Source of the DNA: JAJECS01 sp965243625
Lineage (GTDB): Bacteria > Chloroflexota > UBA11872
Assembly: GCA_965243625.1 (NCBI GenBank)
Contig: CBDEVI010000002.1
Coordinates: 1,240,001-1,304,000, forward strand
Direction of reading: 5' to 3'
Length of the DNA: 64,000 nt
The notes beneath the pieces were generated by a model, which did no database searches, was not told the origin of the DNA, and worked only from the letters and a program-made list of their open reading frames with translations. Shown here one piece after another: positions 51,724 to 60,638 of the stretch. Numbering within the stretch: position 1 is the stretch's first letter; each line of letters opens with the position of its first letter. Both the position numbers and the translations under genes were made by a program.

Positions 51724-51940
51724 GGCGCGCTCTCAAGTCCCGGCGGTCATCGCGATCGCACCAGCGCGGCCAGGGTGGCGCCGGCAGCGCGAGATCGGGG
51801 AGCACAAGCATACTCGCGGGCGGCAAGGCGGCACCTCGCGTAACGTCGTGTTGGAGTCGCTGGAACGGGAGCCGTAGTAGCGCTTTCAACCGGTCGTCGG
51901 TGATTTCCCTTTCGATTCGACTAACGGCGTCTCGCTACCA

Positions 51941-53173
51941 TTGACGGGTGCGGCGCTGCCGCCCGGGAGGACTTCGCTGCCCATTCGCCGCTCCGTTGCC
52001 TTCGCCGCCGCCTATCTGACATTCGCGCTGGCCGTCCTGGCGCTTGCGGCCCTCGCGGTGGGCCTGGTGATCAGCCGGCCGTACACCACCGTGGGCGCCT
52101 GCACCATTGAGTCGGAATTCACGGCGATTTGGCGCGACGAGCCCACCAACTGTTCCGAAAGCGACCTGGTCGACGCGGACCTCTCCGGCGCGTTTCTGCG
52201 CGACTCCATCTTTACCGGCGCGGACCTCTCGGGAGCCAACCTCAAGGGCGCGGACCTTCGGTTCGCCGACTTCATCGACGCCACGCTGGACGGCGCCGAT
52301 CTTTCAGACACCAACGCCTATGGGGCCACGTTCCGGGACGCGCGGCTGATCGCCGCTCGGTTCGACGGCGCCACCATGACCGGCGTAAACCTGCAAAACG
52401 CCGACTTCAGCGAGTCGAGCCTGCGCAATGTCGACGCCGCCTGGATCGAACTGGATAACTCCATCGCGGCGAATATCGACATGCACGGCGCCGAGCTCAG
52501 CCGAGCGCGGTTTTATAGCACGCAGATTCCCGGCGCCGACCTGAGCAATGTCGAACTCACGAACTCCACGATGATCCGCGTCGATATGTCGGGAGGCGCC
52601 TTGCGCGACGCGATGATCATCAACACCGATGTCTACGCCTCTAATTTCTCTCAGGCGCAGTTGAGCGGCATGCAGGTCTATGGGTCCGAATTTCGCCGCA
52701 CGAACTTCAGCGGCGCGGTGCTCACCGACGTCACCGTGTCGGGCACCCTGCTCATGGGGTCCGACTTTTCGGGGTTCGAGGAGTACGGCGCCAGCGCCGA
52801 CTTTCGCGGGGCCACCATTCGCGCCTCGGTCTTCGACGATGGCGACTTCTCGCATGCCAACGTGACCGATACGCAGACGTTTGCTGTCGGATTCCGCCGG
52901 TCGAATCTCCAGAACGCCGATTTCAGCCGCGCCGAGTTAATCCGTGCCTCGTTCACGAATGCCGATTTGCGCGGCGCGCGGTTCACCGACGCGGATCTCA
53001 CGAGATCAAATCTGGACGGTGCGCTGCTTCTCAACGCCGACCTCACCAACGCCAACCTCACCAGGGCCGAGCTGATCGGCGCGGACTTGACCGGCGCCGT
53101 GCTCGAAGGCACGAACCTCACGGACGCGCTCTTCAGCGAGCGGATGCGGCCGACGGGCGACGGCAGTCCCTAA
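51941..53173 (+). CDS. Membrane-anchored pentapeptide-repeat protein
   Basis: Up to 410 aa. One membrane helix (AAAYLTFALAVLALAALAVGLV, split here as residues ~22-43) is followed by about 60 A(D/N)LxG-type pentapeptide units from residue ~75: DLVDADLSGAFLRD, TGADLSGANLKGADLRFADF, then LTNANLTRAELIGADLTGAV near the end. Such proteins fold as right-handed quadrilateral beta-helices. Start: TTG at 51941 has no ribosome-binding site, but GGAGG lies 6 bases before an in-frame CTG at 51977, so a CTG start (398 aa, beginning LPIRRSVAFAAAY) is possible. Function unknown; no DNA-mimic role can be shown. Confidence 0.88.
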   Translation: MTGAALPPGRTSLPIRRSVAFAAAYLTFALAVLALAALAVGLVISRPYTTVGACTIESEFTAIWRDEPTNCSESDLVDADLSGAFLRDSIFTGADLSGANLKGADLRFADFIDATLDGADLSDTNAYGATFRDARLIAARFDGATMTGVNLQNADFSESSLRNVDAAWIELDNSIAANIDMHGAELSRARFYSTQIPGADLSNVELTNSTMIRVDMSGGALRDAMIINTDVYASNFSQAQLSGMQVYGSEFRRTNFSGAVLTDVTVSGTLLMGSDFSGFEEYGASADFRGATIRASVFDDGDFSHANVTDTQTFAVGFRRSNLQNADFSRAELIRASFTNADLRGARFTDADLTRSNLDGALLLNADLTNANLTRAELIGADLTGAVLEGTNLTDALFSERMRPTGDGSP

Positions 53174-53188
53174 CCGCTCCAGTCGGCC

Positions 53189-53626
53189 CTAGGGTTCGGA
53201 ATCACCCTCATCGAATTCTCCACCGGTCAGAAAGTAGTGCCTGATCGCAACACTCGGATGCACCACGCCCTCGAGCGTGAACCCCTTCTCGTCCAGCATG
53301 CGTCGAACTTCTCGGTTCCGGGCGTGAAACTCGGCCTGGGACTGCGCGGCCTCAGCCGGGTCTTCGGGCACGACGTAGAGCTCTTCGATTGCCTTGAGCC
53401 CTTTCCGGCGACCATCGGCATAGAGGCGCACGTGCCCGTCGTTGGTCATCCGGTGGCTGGCGTAGTAGTCGAGATACTCCGCGCCCTCTTCAGACCCAAA
53501 CGTGAACCAGATGGTCCAGCCGCTCTTCACGATTCGACCGGCCTTCCTCGACGCTATGGCCTCGGGCGGCAGGCATATGTCCCACCTGGCGAAGGATTTG
53601 TTGAACGCGCTCTTTATCCGGTCCAT
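53189..53626 (-). CDS. Unknown 145-aa protein
   Basis: Starts MDRIKSAFNKSFARWDICLP; an in-frame reading continues much further upstream across the next gene in another frame and is rejected. The composition is that of a soluble, acidic-tailed protein (ending TGGEFDEGDSEP). Recognisable pieces: KSGWTIWFTFGSEEGAEYLD, DYYASHRMTNDGHVRLYADG and a charged helical stretch PAEAAQSQAEFHARNREVRR. No family is recognised. It follows 17 bases after the putative glycoside-hydrolase-like gene on the same strand but encodes no evident enzyme motif. Confidence 0.7.
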   Translation of the reverse strand: MDRIKSAFNKSFARWDICLPPEAIASRKAGRIVKSGWTIWFTFGSEEGAEYLDYYASHRMTNDGHVRLYADGRRKGLKAIEELYVVPEDPAEAAQSQAEFHARNREVRRMLDEKGFTLEGVVHPSVAIRHYFLTGGEFDEGDSEP

Positions 53627-53643
53627 GCCGGTGGCTTCGCCCA

Positions 53644-55410
53644 CTATCCCGGCGCGATGACCGTCATGTCCCAACCGGCGAGGTCGTTCAATGGCACCGT
53701 CCACTCGCCCAGCGCCGGCTCGCCGGCCGCCACCCACTCGGCGATCTCCTCGCGGTGACCCAGCCGCCGCAGTGCGTTCCACATCGGCTGCGAATTGGCG
53801 CGCCCGCCGGGACCCGCGCAGTCCCAGAAGAACAGATGCTCGGCCCCGGTGCCGTAGATCAGGTGCGCCTTGCGCCGGAAGTCCTCCGCGCTCATGTGAC
53901 GCGGCATCACATTTGGCGCCAGCGTGCAGGCGGTGCCGCGGGTAGCCTCGACAAAGGGCGTCAGCTGCTCCGGCGCTGACCACGTGTCCTCGTCAGTGGG
54001 CATCGCCAGCGGCGCGGCGCTGTAGGGAATGAGCGCGTCGATCAGCCCCTCCCGCGCCCAGATGGCGATGTCGCAGCCGAAGAGCACGTTCTCCGCCATC
54101 AGGCCCTGCACGCAGGCCGAGACCTCGATGCGGCGCCGGCCCTGCTCGCGCGCGACGGCGTCCATCTCCTGCCGCACCCGGCGCATGAATCCCGTCAGCA
54201 CGCCCGCGCGATAGGTCAGCCATTCGGGATCGTCCTCGGGCAGCTCCCGCGGGTCGGCGCCGTGGCTCGCGGCAAATCCCTCGATCAACGGCTGCTCGTA
54301 CATCAGGTACGGCGGACGGCGGTTGAACAGCAGGCAAATGCCATCCAGGTCGAACTCGGCCATCTCGCGCAGCGCCGCCAGGCAGTAATCCTGCACCTCG
54401 GGAAAGGCATAGGACATGCGCGGCAGCTCGCGCCCGTCGCGATCCAGGCAGCGCCACTGGGGGTTGTCCTGGAAATAGCCGTCCAGGTATTCCTGGTTCA
54501 TTGGCGGCGGATAGGTCCAGGCGGCGAGACGGTAGGCGGCGTGGAACTCCATCCCCAGCTCGTGGGTGTGCTCCAGCGCCACCTGAAACGGGTCGATGCC
54601 CTGCTCGTGATAGCTGCGCCAGCTCTCGGCCAGGAGGCGGTCGCCCACGCGGGGAAACATCTCGACGCCGTGCGCGGTGGCCGTGCGCCCGATCTTGGTG
54701 AAGTAGCGCATCAGGTCGCCCGCGCCCGATTCCCAATACATCCGGCTGAAATCGGTGTCGCGATAGGGCTCGATCTCGCGCCTGACCTCGTCGGCGGTCG
54801 TCATGCGGTAGGTGTAGTGCGGGCCGTGCGCGTCGTTGTGCGCCCAGAGGCGGCGGTCCCGGCCTGACGTACGCTCACCGACCAGTCCCTGCACCTCGTC
54901 GTCCGCCAGCGGCACCAGCTTCAGGTAGGCGATGCGCGCCGAACCGGACTGCACCGACGCGAGCCCGTCGCCCGCATCGATACGCCGGTGCAGCTGCGAA
55001 AACACCACCTCCTGGCCGGTGAGGTCGGCGACCTTCCAGAAGATCTCCTGCAGCTCCTTGCGGCGCAGGTGGTGGCCCTCCGTGCTCCAGGTCAGCGTTG
55101 AGAACGCGGAATCGCCGCTGAGCATCACCTGGACCAGCGCGAAGTCGCTTTCGCCTCCCGCGGTCGGATGGACGCCCACCGAGATCGCGTGCCAGCCATC
55201 GACCTGCAGCGGATAGGTCACGTCGGGCGCCAGCGTCTCCGGGCCGGCGAAGAGCATGGTCCCCGAGACCCCCTCGGCCTCGAACGGCAGCGTCTGCCAG
55301 TGGCCCCGGGTGGCGTCCGTTGCCAGTGCGTCGGCGGGCGTGCAGCGGTCAAAATCGGCGACGTAGTGCGGCGCCGCGCGGAATCCACGGTCGGTAATGG
55401 CATCGGACAT
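53644..55410 (-). CDS. Putative TIM-barrel glycoside-hydrolase-like protein, paralog A
   Basis: 588 aa, no signal peptide. The N-terminal ~190 residues look like a beta-sandwich (YPLQVDGWHAISVGVHPTAG, KLVPLADDEVQGLV). From ~200 on, a barrel-like region carries HNDAHGPHYTYRM, DTDFSRMYWESGAGDLMRYF, GMEFHAAYRLAAWTYPPPMN, MSYAFPEVQDYCLAALREMA, DGICLLFNRRPPYLMYEQP, and HLFFWDCAGPGGRANS. The strand-like pattern with conserved E/D at strand ends resembles GHL10-type putative glycosidases, but no family can be named with confidence. Its paralog lies 13 bases upstream. MSDAITDRGFRAAPHY start; ribosome-binding region GGGAGGCAAGCGCC. Confidence 0.8.
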   Translation of the reverse strand: MSDAITDRGFRAAPHYVADFDRCTPADALATDATRGHWQTLPFEAEGVSGTMLFAGPETLAPDVTYPLQVDGWHAISVGVHPTAGGESDFALVQVMLSGDSAFSTLTWSTEGHHLRRKELQEIFWKVADLTGQEVVFSQLHRRIDAGDGLASVQSGSARIAYLKLVPLADDEVQGLVGERTSGRDRRLWAHNDAHGPHYTYRMTTADEVRREIEPYRDTDFSRMYWESGAGDLMRYFTKIGRTATAHGVEMFPRVGDRLLAESWRSYHEQGIDPFQVALEHTHELGMEFHAAYRLAAWTYPPPMNQEYLDGYFQDNPQWRCLDRDGRELPRMSYAFPEVQDYCLAALREMAEFDLDGICLLFNRRPPYLMYEQPLIEGFAASHGADPRELPEDDPEWLTYRAGVLTGFMRRVRQEMDAVAREQGRRRIEVSACVQGLMAENVLFGCDIAIWAREGLIDALIPYSAAPLAMPTDEDTWSAPEQLTPFVEATRGTACTLAPNVMPRHMSAEDFRRKAHLIYGTGAEHLFFWDCAGPGGRANSQPMWNALRRLGHREEIAEWVAAGEPALGEWTVPLNDLAGWDMTVIAPG

Positions 55411-55423
55411 GGCGCTTGCCTCC

Positions 55424-57217
55424 CTATCCCGGAGTCACGTACGAAAGATCCCATCCGTCCCATTCACGCAACGGCATTGACGGTCGCGGCAACTCGGGCT
55501 CGCCGGCTTCGATCCACGCCTGGATCTCGTCCACGTGGCCCAGCCGCCGCACCGCGTTCCATTCATGCCCAAAGTTCGCGCGGCAGCCGCCGCCCGCGGA
55601 ATCCCAGAAGAACAAGTGCTCGGCGCCCGCCGCATAGATGGTTGCCGCCTGCCGCCGGTAGTCCTCCGGCGGCATGGACCGCGGCATCACGTTCGGCGCG
55701 ACTACGCACGGCGTACCCGCCACAGTCTCCACCAGGAATCTGAGCTGCTCGGAGTCAGTCCAGACCATGCCGCCGGGCTCGTTGAAGAAGGGGCGGAAGT
55801 TGGTGCGGGCGCTGTAGGGAATCAGCGTATCCACCAGGCCCTCGCGCACCCAGGCCGGCACATCGATGCCCTGCATCAGGTTCTCGGCCTCGGATGCGGC
55901 GACGATGGCCGAAACCGCGATCCGTCGCCGCCGACCGCCAGACGCCTCGTCCATCGCCGCGCGCACGTCGCGCATGAACTGCGTGAGCGTGCCGGCGCGG
56001 TAAGCCAGCCAGTCCGGATCGTCCTCCGGCAGCGTGCGGGGATCGCACCCGAACTCGCGGGTGAATCCCTCGACCAACGGCGGTTCGTATTCCACCACCG
56101 GCGGGCGGCGGTTGTAGAGCAGGCACACCCCGTCGATCGGCCGCTCCGCCATCTCGCGCAGCAACGACACCACAAACTCGCGCACCTCGGGATAGGTGTA
56201 GGAGATGCGCGGCGTCCGGTTGCCCTCCCGGTCCTCGCCGTAGAACTCCGGATGCCGCGCGAAGTACGTGTCGCCGTGGTTGTGGTGATCCAGCGGCGGC
56301 GGGTACTGAAATCCGGCCACGCGATAGCCCGCATGAAACTCCATGCCCACCGCGTGCGTCTGCTCGAGCGCCACGTCGAATGGGTCGACGCCCTCGTCGC
56401 GGAACACCCGCCAGCTTTCGGCATGCATGCGATCGCCGCGGCGGCCATAGTCCTCCAGGCCGTCGAGCGTGTGCCGCCGCCCAATTGAACTGAAGTAGGA
56501 CATCAGGTCGCCGCCGCCGGCCTCCCAGTACATCCGCGAGAAGTCGCTCTCGTGGTATTGCTCGATCTCGCGCCGCACGTCGTCCGCCGACGTGAGCCGG
56601 AAGAGGTAGTGAGCGAAATGGGCGTCGTTGTGCGCGAACAGGCGTCGCGTGTCCGCGCGAGCTTGATCGGCGCGCCACGCCGTGATTTCGGCGTCCGTGA
56701 GCGGCACGAGCTTTATGTAAACCACGCGCGCCGCCGCGCAGGCGAACGACCCGGGGCCGTCGCCCTCGCCGACCCGCGCGCTCGCCTGTCCGATATTCAG
56801 TTCTTGGCCGGTGAGGTCCGCGATCTTCCAATACATCTCCACGACGTCCACGCCGTGATCCGGCCGCCGGTAGGCCTCCATCGTCAGAAACGAAAAGGCG
56901 TCGTCGCCGCTCAGCTTCAGCGGCATCCCCAGCGTCAGCCCCTCGGCGGCCGTGCGGATCGGCACGGTGCCGATCGAGATGGCATGCAAGCCCCGAGCGT
57001 CGAGCGGATAGCGCACCGTGGGCGCCGCCGTCTCGAGTCCGGCGGCCAGCATCGTGCCGCTCAGCGAGTCCGTGCGATACGACATCGCGCGCCAGTGACG
57101 CAGTTCGGGAGTGGAACTGATCGCGGACGCCGGCTCGGCGCGGTCCAAGTCGGTCAGATACCGCGGCGTGCCGCTGAGCCACGCGTCGCCGATGCGGTCG
57201 ATCACGGCAGCAGCCAT
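55424..57217 (-). CDS. Putative TIM-barrel glycoside-hydrolase-like protein, paralog B
   Basis: 597 aa, clearly paralogous to the adjoining gene along its full length: shared HNDAHFAHYLFRLTSADDVR, SDFSRMYWEAGGGDLMSYFS, AVGMEFHAGYRVAGFQYPPP, ISYTYPEVREFVVSLLREMA, GVCLLYNRRPPVVEYEPPLV, VVAPNVMPRSMPPEDYRRQA and EHLFFWDSAGGGCRANFGHE. Conserved pairs such as RRPP and FFWD may mark the active site. No signal peptide, so it is expected in the cytoplasm, where it could act after transport. The start MAAAVIDRIGDAWLSGTPRY lies 144 bases from the divergent MFS gene start chosen here. Confidence 0.8.
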   Translation of the reverse strand: MAAAVIDRIGDAWLSGTPRYLTDLDRAEPASAISSTPELRHWRAMSYRTDSLSGTMLAAGLETAAPTVRYPLDARGLHAISIGTVPIRTAAEGLTLGMPLKLSGDDAFSFLTMEAYRRPDHGVDVVEMYWKIADLTGQELNIGQASARVGEGDGPGSFACAAARVVYIKLVPLTDAEITAWRADQARADTRRLFAHNDAHFAHYLFRLTSADDVRREIEQYHESDFSRMYWEAGGGDLMSYFSSIGRRHTLDGLEDYGRRGDRMHAESWRVFRDEGVDPFDVALEQTHAVGMEFHAGYRVAGFQYPPPLDHHNHGDTYFARHPEFYGEDREGNRTPRISYTYPEVREFVVSLLREMAERPIDGVCLLYNRRPPVVEYEPPLVEGFTREFGCDPRTLPEDDPDWLAYRAGTLTQFMRDVRAAMDEASGGRRRRIAVSAIVAASEAENLMQGIDVPAWVREGLVDTLIPYSARTNFRPFFNEPGGMVWTDSEQLRFLVETVAGTPCVVAPNVMPRSMPPEDYRRQAATIYAAGAEHLFFWDSAGGGCRANFGHEWNAVRRLGHVDEIQAWIEAGEPELPRPSMPLREWDGWDLSYVTPG

Positions 57218-57360
57218 CGGCCAGGCGCAGAAACAAATCCGCTCACCGGCATCGACGACCCATCCACGCCTCCCGACCGGTGAACGTTGGTGTACCTTAC
57301 GCCGCGCCCCATCGCACCATCAATCGCCTGGCGCGAACCATACGTGAGCGGCGACCGTCG

Positions 57361-58845
57361 GTGAACGACGCAGAGGCATCCGAGAGCGACCCCGGCGGCT
57401 GGCTGCAGCTGGTGCGCGATCCCAAGTGGCGCGGCCTGAGCGTCATCCTCATCGGCACGTTCCTCAGCGTGATCGTGCACAACATCGCCACGGTCACCCT
57501 GCCCAGCATCGCGGCGGACTTTGGCTCCACCCTGGCCGAGGTGCAGTGGGTCGCCATCGCCGTGTCGCTCACCACCGCCGCCGTCGTCATGCCCGCGGGT
57601 TACCTGGCCGACCGGTTGGGCCGCCGCGCGTTCTTCATCGGCGGCATGGCGCTCTTCGCCGCCGCGTCGCTCATGGCCGGATGGGCGCCGTCGCTCGAAT
57701 CGCTGATCGCCGCTCGGCTGCTGCAAGGCGTAGCAACGGCCATCGTGGGCGCCAACGGCATCGCCATCGCCGTCACCCTCTTCCCGGAGGAGGAGCGCGG
57801 CAAGGTGCTCGGGCTCTCCTCAGCCACGGTCGGATTCAGCGCCCTGGTAGCGCCGGCGGTCGGCGGCATCGTGGTCGAGGCGGGCGGCTGGCGCTGGGCC
57901 TATCACGCCTTGGCGCTGCCCGCGGTCGTCGGCGCGGTCGGCGCCTGGCTGGTGTTGGAAGCCGGTCGGTCACCCGAATCCGCCGACGGGCCGGGCCGTT
58001 TCGACTGGTTCGGCTCGAGCGCCATCGCCGGAATCGCCGTCACGCTGGTGCTGGGCTTGACCATGGGTCCCGTGATCGGTTGGGGCGAGCCGCTGATCTG
58101 GAGCTCAATCGCGGCAGCCGCGGCGCTGGGCGTCGCCTACGTCTGGTGGGAGCTGCGCACGCCTCATCCGGTATTCGATCTGCGCCTGCTGCGCCGCCGC
58201 GCCGTCGTCACGCCACTCGGCGCGCGCATCGTGCTGCTCATGGGCCTGTCGGGCGGCGGGTTCCTGGTGCCGTTCTACATCCAGGGCGTTCTGGGTTTCA
58301 GCGCGCGTGATCTCGGGTTCATTCTCGTGCCGGGCTTCGCCGTCTACACCCTCGTCGCCACGCTCGCCGGACGGTTCTCGGATCGTTGGACGCCGCGTCC
58401 GTTCCTGATTGCCGGGCCGCTGGTGGGCCTGGTCAGCGTCCTCGCGTTGGCAAGCTTCGGTTCGGACACGCCGCTGGCCGTCGTCGTGCTGGTGCTGGTC
58501 GTCAACAGCGCCAGTCTCTCGCTGGTGACCTCACCCAGCACCAACGCCATGCTCGGCGCCGTGCCCGAGCGGGTCTACACCGTCGCCGTCGCGTTCATGA
58601 ATCTCGCCGGCACCATCGCCAGCGTCGTGGCTCTGGCGCTGATCACCGCCATCGTCACGGCAGTCATGGCCGCGGCCGGCGCCGAAGCCAGCGTCAACGC
58701 CGTCGCCTCGGACCCCACCACCACCAACGCCTTCCTCGACGGCTGGCGCGTCGCCTTCCTGGTCCAGGCCGCCTTCATGCTCGCCGCCGCCGTGATCGGG
58801 CTGATGTATAGGCCGGCAGCCCGCAAAGAGACGCGTCCATCCTGA
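57361..58845 (+). CDS. MFS transporter, DHA2 (EmrB/QacA-like) drug exporter type
   Basis: 494 aa from GTG (a further GTG 27 codons upstream at 57280 is in frame; both ribosome-binding sites are weak). Motif A is GYLADRLGRRAFFIG between helices 2 and 3. Motif C-like GFSALVAPAVGGIVVEAGGW is in helix 5. About 14 membrane segments can be counted, including IGTFLSVIVHNIATVTLPSI at the start (motif D1 of the 14-helix group) and VAFLVQAAFMLAAAVIGLMY at the end. Proton-driven efflux of small hydrophobic compounds is the family role. Not obviously linked to the catabolic genes. Confidence 0.92.
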   Translation: MNDAEASESDPGGWLQLVRDPKWRGLSVILIGTFLSVIVHNIATVTLPSIAADFGSTLAEVQWVAIAVSLTTAAVVMPAGYLADRLGRRAFFIGGMALFAAASLMAGWAPSLESLIAARLLQGVATAIVGANGIAIAVTLFPEEERGKVLGLSSATVGFSALVAPAVGGIVVEAGGWRWAYHALALPAVVGAVGAWLVLEAGRSPESADGPGRFDWFGSSAIAGIAVTLVLGLTMGPVIGWGEPLIWSSIAAAAALGVAYVWWELRTPHPVFDLRLLRRRAVVTPLGARIVLLMGLSGGGFLVPFYIQGVLGFSARDLGFILVPGFAVYTLVATLAGRFSDRWTPRPFLIAGPLVGLVSVLALASFGSDTPLAVVVLVLVVNSASLSLVTSPSTNAMLGAVPERVYTVAVAFMNLAGTIASVVALALITAIVTAVMAAAGAEASVNAVASDPTTTNAFLDGWRVAFLVQAAFMLAAAVIGLMYRPAARKETRPS

Positions 58846-59226
58846 GCGGCGTGTACCTACATGTAGCCCTGGACCATGTCATCGGCGGTGCCCACGATGC
58901 TTACGGTGCATTGCCGCTGGCGGGTATCGCTGGCACCATTGAGCCAGATGGCTTCAAGTTCAGGCGGGCTTCGATCCGCGGGGGAGTAACGACGACATGG
59001 CGCCCCTGATGAGCGATTTCCAAATGTTGGCGAGCCTTGCGACGCGAAAGGTCGCCCGCTAGCAACCGTCCTTGCCGCAGCGCACTGCGCTAGCGGTGCG
59101 AAGACCGTCGGTTCACCGCGCCTCGATCGCGACCATTGGTCGGGGCGCTAGAAGCTAACGCACGCGGCCGCACTGCGCCCCGGGCTCCTGTCCAACACCT
59201 CATGTTCTAGGGATTGGAGTCCATCC
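58846..59226. other. Intergenic, nothing recognised
   Basis: About 380 bases between the two MFS genes. No convincing open frame, hairpin-T terminator or repeat-family member is seen. A 21-codon frame around 58997 lacks a ribosome-binding site. Confidence 0.5.
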
Positions 59227-59373
59227 GTGTCCATGCTTTCCGACCGGTCGCGGCGTTCACGCAGCGCCGACCGTGACCTGCCGCACCCATCGTCAAGCCA
59301 CCTTCGACCACCGAGCGCCTTTCATCCGCACGCGGCCAGGCTCTCGGCCGCAACGACGGATGGCACTCAATGA
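59227..59373 (+). CDS. Possible 48-aa leader peptide overlapping the MFS start
   Basis: GTG start with GGAG 7 bases upstream opens a 48-codon frame (VSMLSDRSRRSRSADRDLPH...) that ends TGA overlapping the MFS ATG (ATGA). The product is rich in S, R, H and P, with no family. The arrangement fits translational coupling or a regulatory leader, but chance is possible in GC-rich DNA. Confidence 0.3.
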   Translation: MSMLSDRSRRSRSADRDLPHPSSSHLRPPSAFHPHAARLSAATTDGTQ

Positions 59374-60602
59374 AGCGTCTCCCTGCCTATCCGCTCTCCA
59401 TTGCGATGGCCGGCGTCCAGGGTCTGGCGTTCACCACCGTAGTGACCACCAACCTCGTCTATCAGGTCGAAACCGTCGGTCTGAATCCGCTGCAGCTGGT
59501 ACTAGTCGGCACCTTGCTCGAAGCGACAACGTTGGCGTTCGAGGTACCGACCGGCGTCGTTGCCGATGTCTACAGCCGCCGCTTATCGATCCTAATCGGC
59601 TTCGTCCTCATGGGCGCCGGATTCGTGGTGGAAGGGGCCATCCCGCTGTTCGCGGGCGTCCTCGCCGCACAAGTGGTGTGGGGGCTCGGATTCACCTTCA
59701 TCAGCGGCGCAACCACGGCCTGGATCGCCGACGAGGTCGGGCAGGACCGACTCAGCGCAGCGCTGCTGCGGGGTACGCAGGCGTATCTGATTGGTGGTCT
59801 CGTCGGTATTTCGCTGGCAGTCGCGCTCTCAAGTCTGTCGCGGGCCCTGCCGGTTGTCGTGGGTGGCGCAATGTTTGCGGGCCTTGCGGCATTCCTCGCA
59901 TTCACGATGCCGGAACGGGGATTCACGCGAGTGCCGGCGGACCGGCGCCAGACGTTAAAGACGATAGGCACGACGCTCCGGACGGCGTCGCAAGTCATTC
60001 GAGGCCAGCGCAGGTTGCTCCTCATCATGGCGGTGCCATTTCTATTTGGCGCGTCCAGTGAGATTCCCGACCGTCTGGTCACGCCGTTCTTGCTTGAGAC
60101 GATCACGCTGCCGCCGTTGGGCCCGCTGGACCCCGTCGCCTGGTTTGGCCTCAGCGGCTATGTGGGGCGGGGGCTCTCGCTCGCGGCCACCGAAGTCGCG
60201 CGCCGCAAGTTCGATACGTCAAATGACCGCGTAACGAGCCTCGTGCTAGTAGCCGCGCAGGCGATCTACATCGGCAGCCTGATCGCGTTCGCGCTGGCCA
60301 CGAATCTTGGGCTCGCCCTGGCGATGCTGTGGCTGCGCGGGCCGCTGTTTGCTGTCAGCGGCCCATTGCTCAGCGTGCTACAGAATCGAGTGATTCCGTC
60401 GCGGGTTCGAGCCACGATGCTATCGGTGGGCGCGCAGGCCAATGCGACTGGGCAGCTCATTGCTGGTCCGGCGCTCGGCGCCGTCGCTCTTGGGATCTCG
60501 CTTCGCGCGGGGTTCTTGGGCTCGGCCCTGGTGCTTGCCCCGGTTGTCGTGATTCTGCTGATCCTCGGTCGGCAGCACACGTCGGCACCCAACGACGGTT
60601 GA
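59370..60602 (+). CDS. MFS transporter, 12-helix type
   Basis: 410 aa from MKRLPAYPLSIAMAGVQGLA. About 12 membrane segments; motif A-like GVVADVYSRRLSILIGFVLM between helices 2 and 3. Further segments: GVLAAQVVWGLGFTFISGAT, VVVGGAMFAGLAAFLAFTMP, GSLIAFALATNLGLALAML and ALVLAPVVVILLILG. An in-frame EVPTG before motif A is common in macrolide/tetracycline-type or sugar-type MFS exporters. Substrate unknown. Base composition is slightly less GC-rich than neighbours. Confidence 0.9.
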   Translation: MKRLPAYPLSIAMAGVQGLAFTTVVTTNLVYQVETVGLNPLQLVLVGTLLEATTLAFEVPTGVVADVYSRRLSILIGFVLMGAGFVVEGAIPLFAGVLAAQVVWGLGFTFISGATTAWIADEVGQDRLSAALLRGTQAYLIGGLVGISLAVALSSLSRALPVVVGGAMFAGLAAFLAFTMPERGFTRVPADRRQTLKTIGTTLRTASQVIRGQRRLLLIMAVPFLFGASSEIPDRLVTPFLLETITLPPLGPLDPVAWFGLSGYVGRGLSLAATEVARRKFDTSNDRVTSLVLVAAQAIYIGSLIAFALATNLGLALAMLWLRGPLFAVSGPLLSVLQNRVIPSRVRATMLSVGAQANATGQLIAGPALGAVALGISLRAGFLGSALVLAPVVVILLILGRQHTSAPNDG

Positions 60603-60638
60603 TGGGTATCAGCCGATGGCGCGGGCTCTCGGTGCCCC

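Noticed and set aside
53627..53983. Upstream extension of the 145-aa unknown gene into the next gene's frame
   Set aside because: The extension runs antiparallel in reading phase to the strong glycoside-hydrolase-like gene on the same strand and has no coherent composition; the ATG at 53626 is natural.
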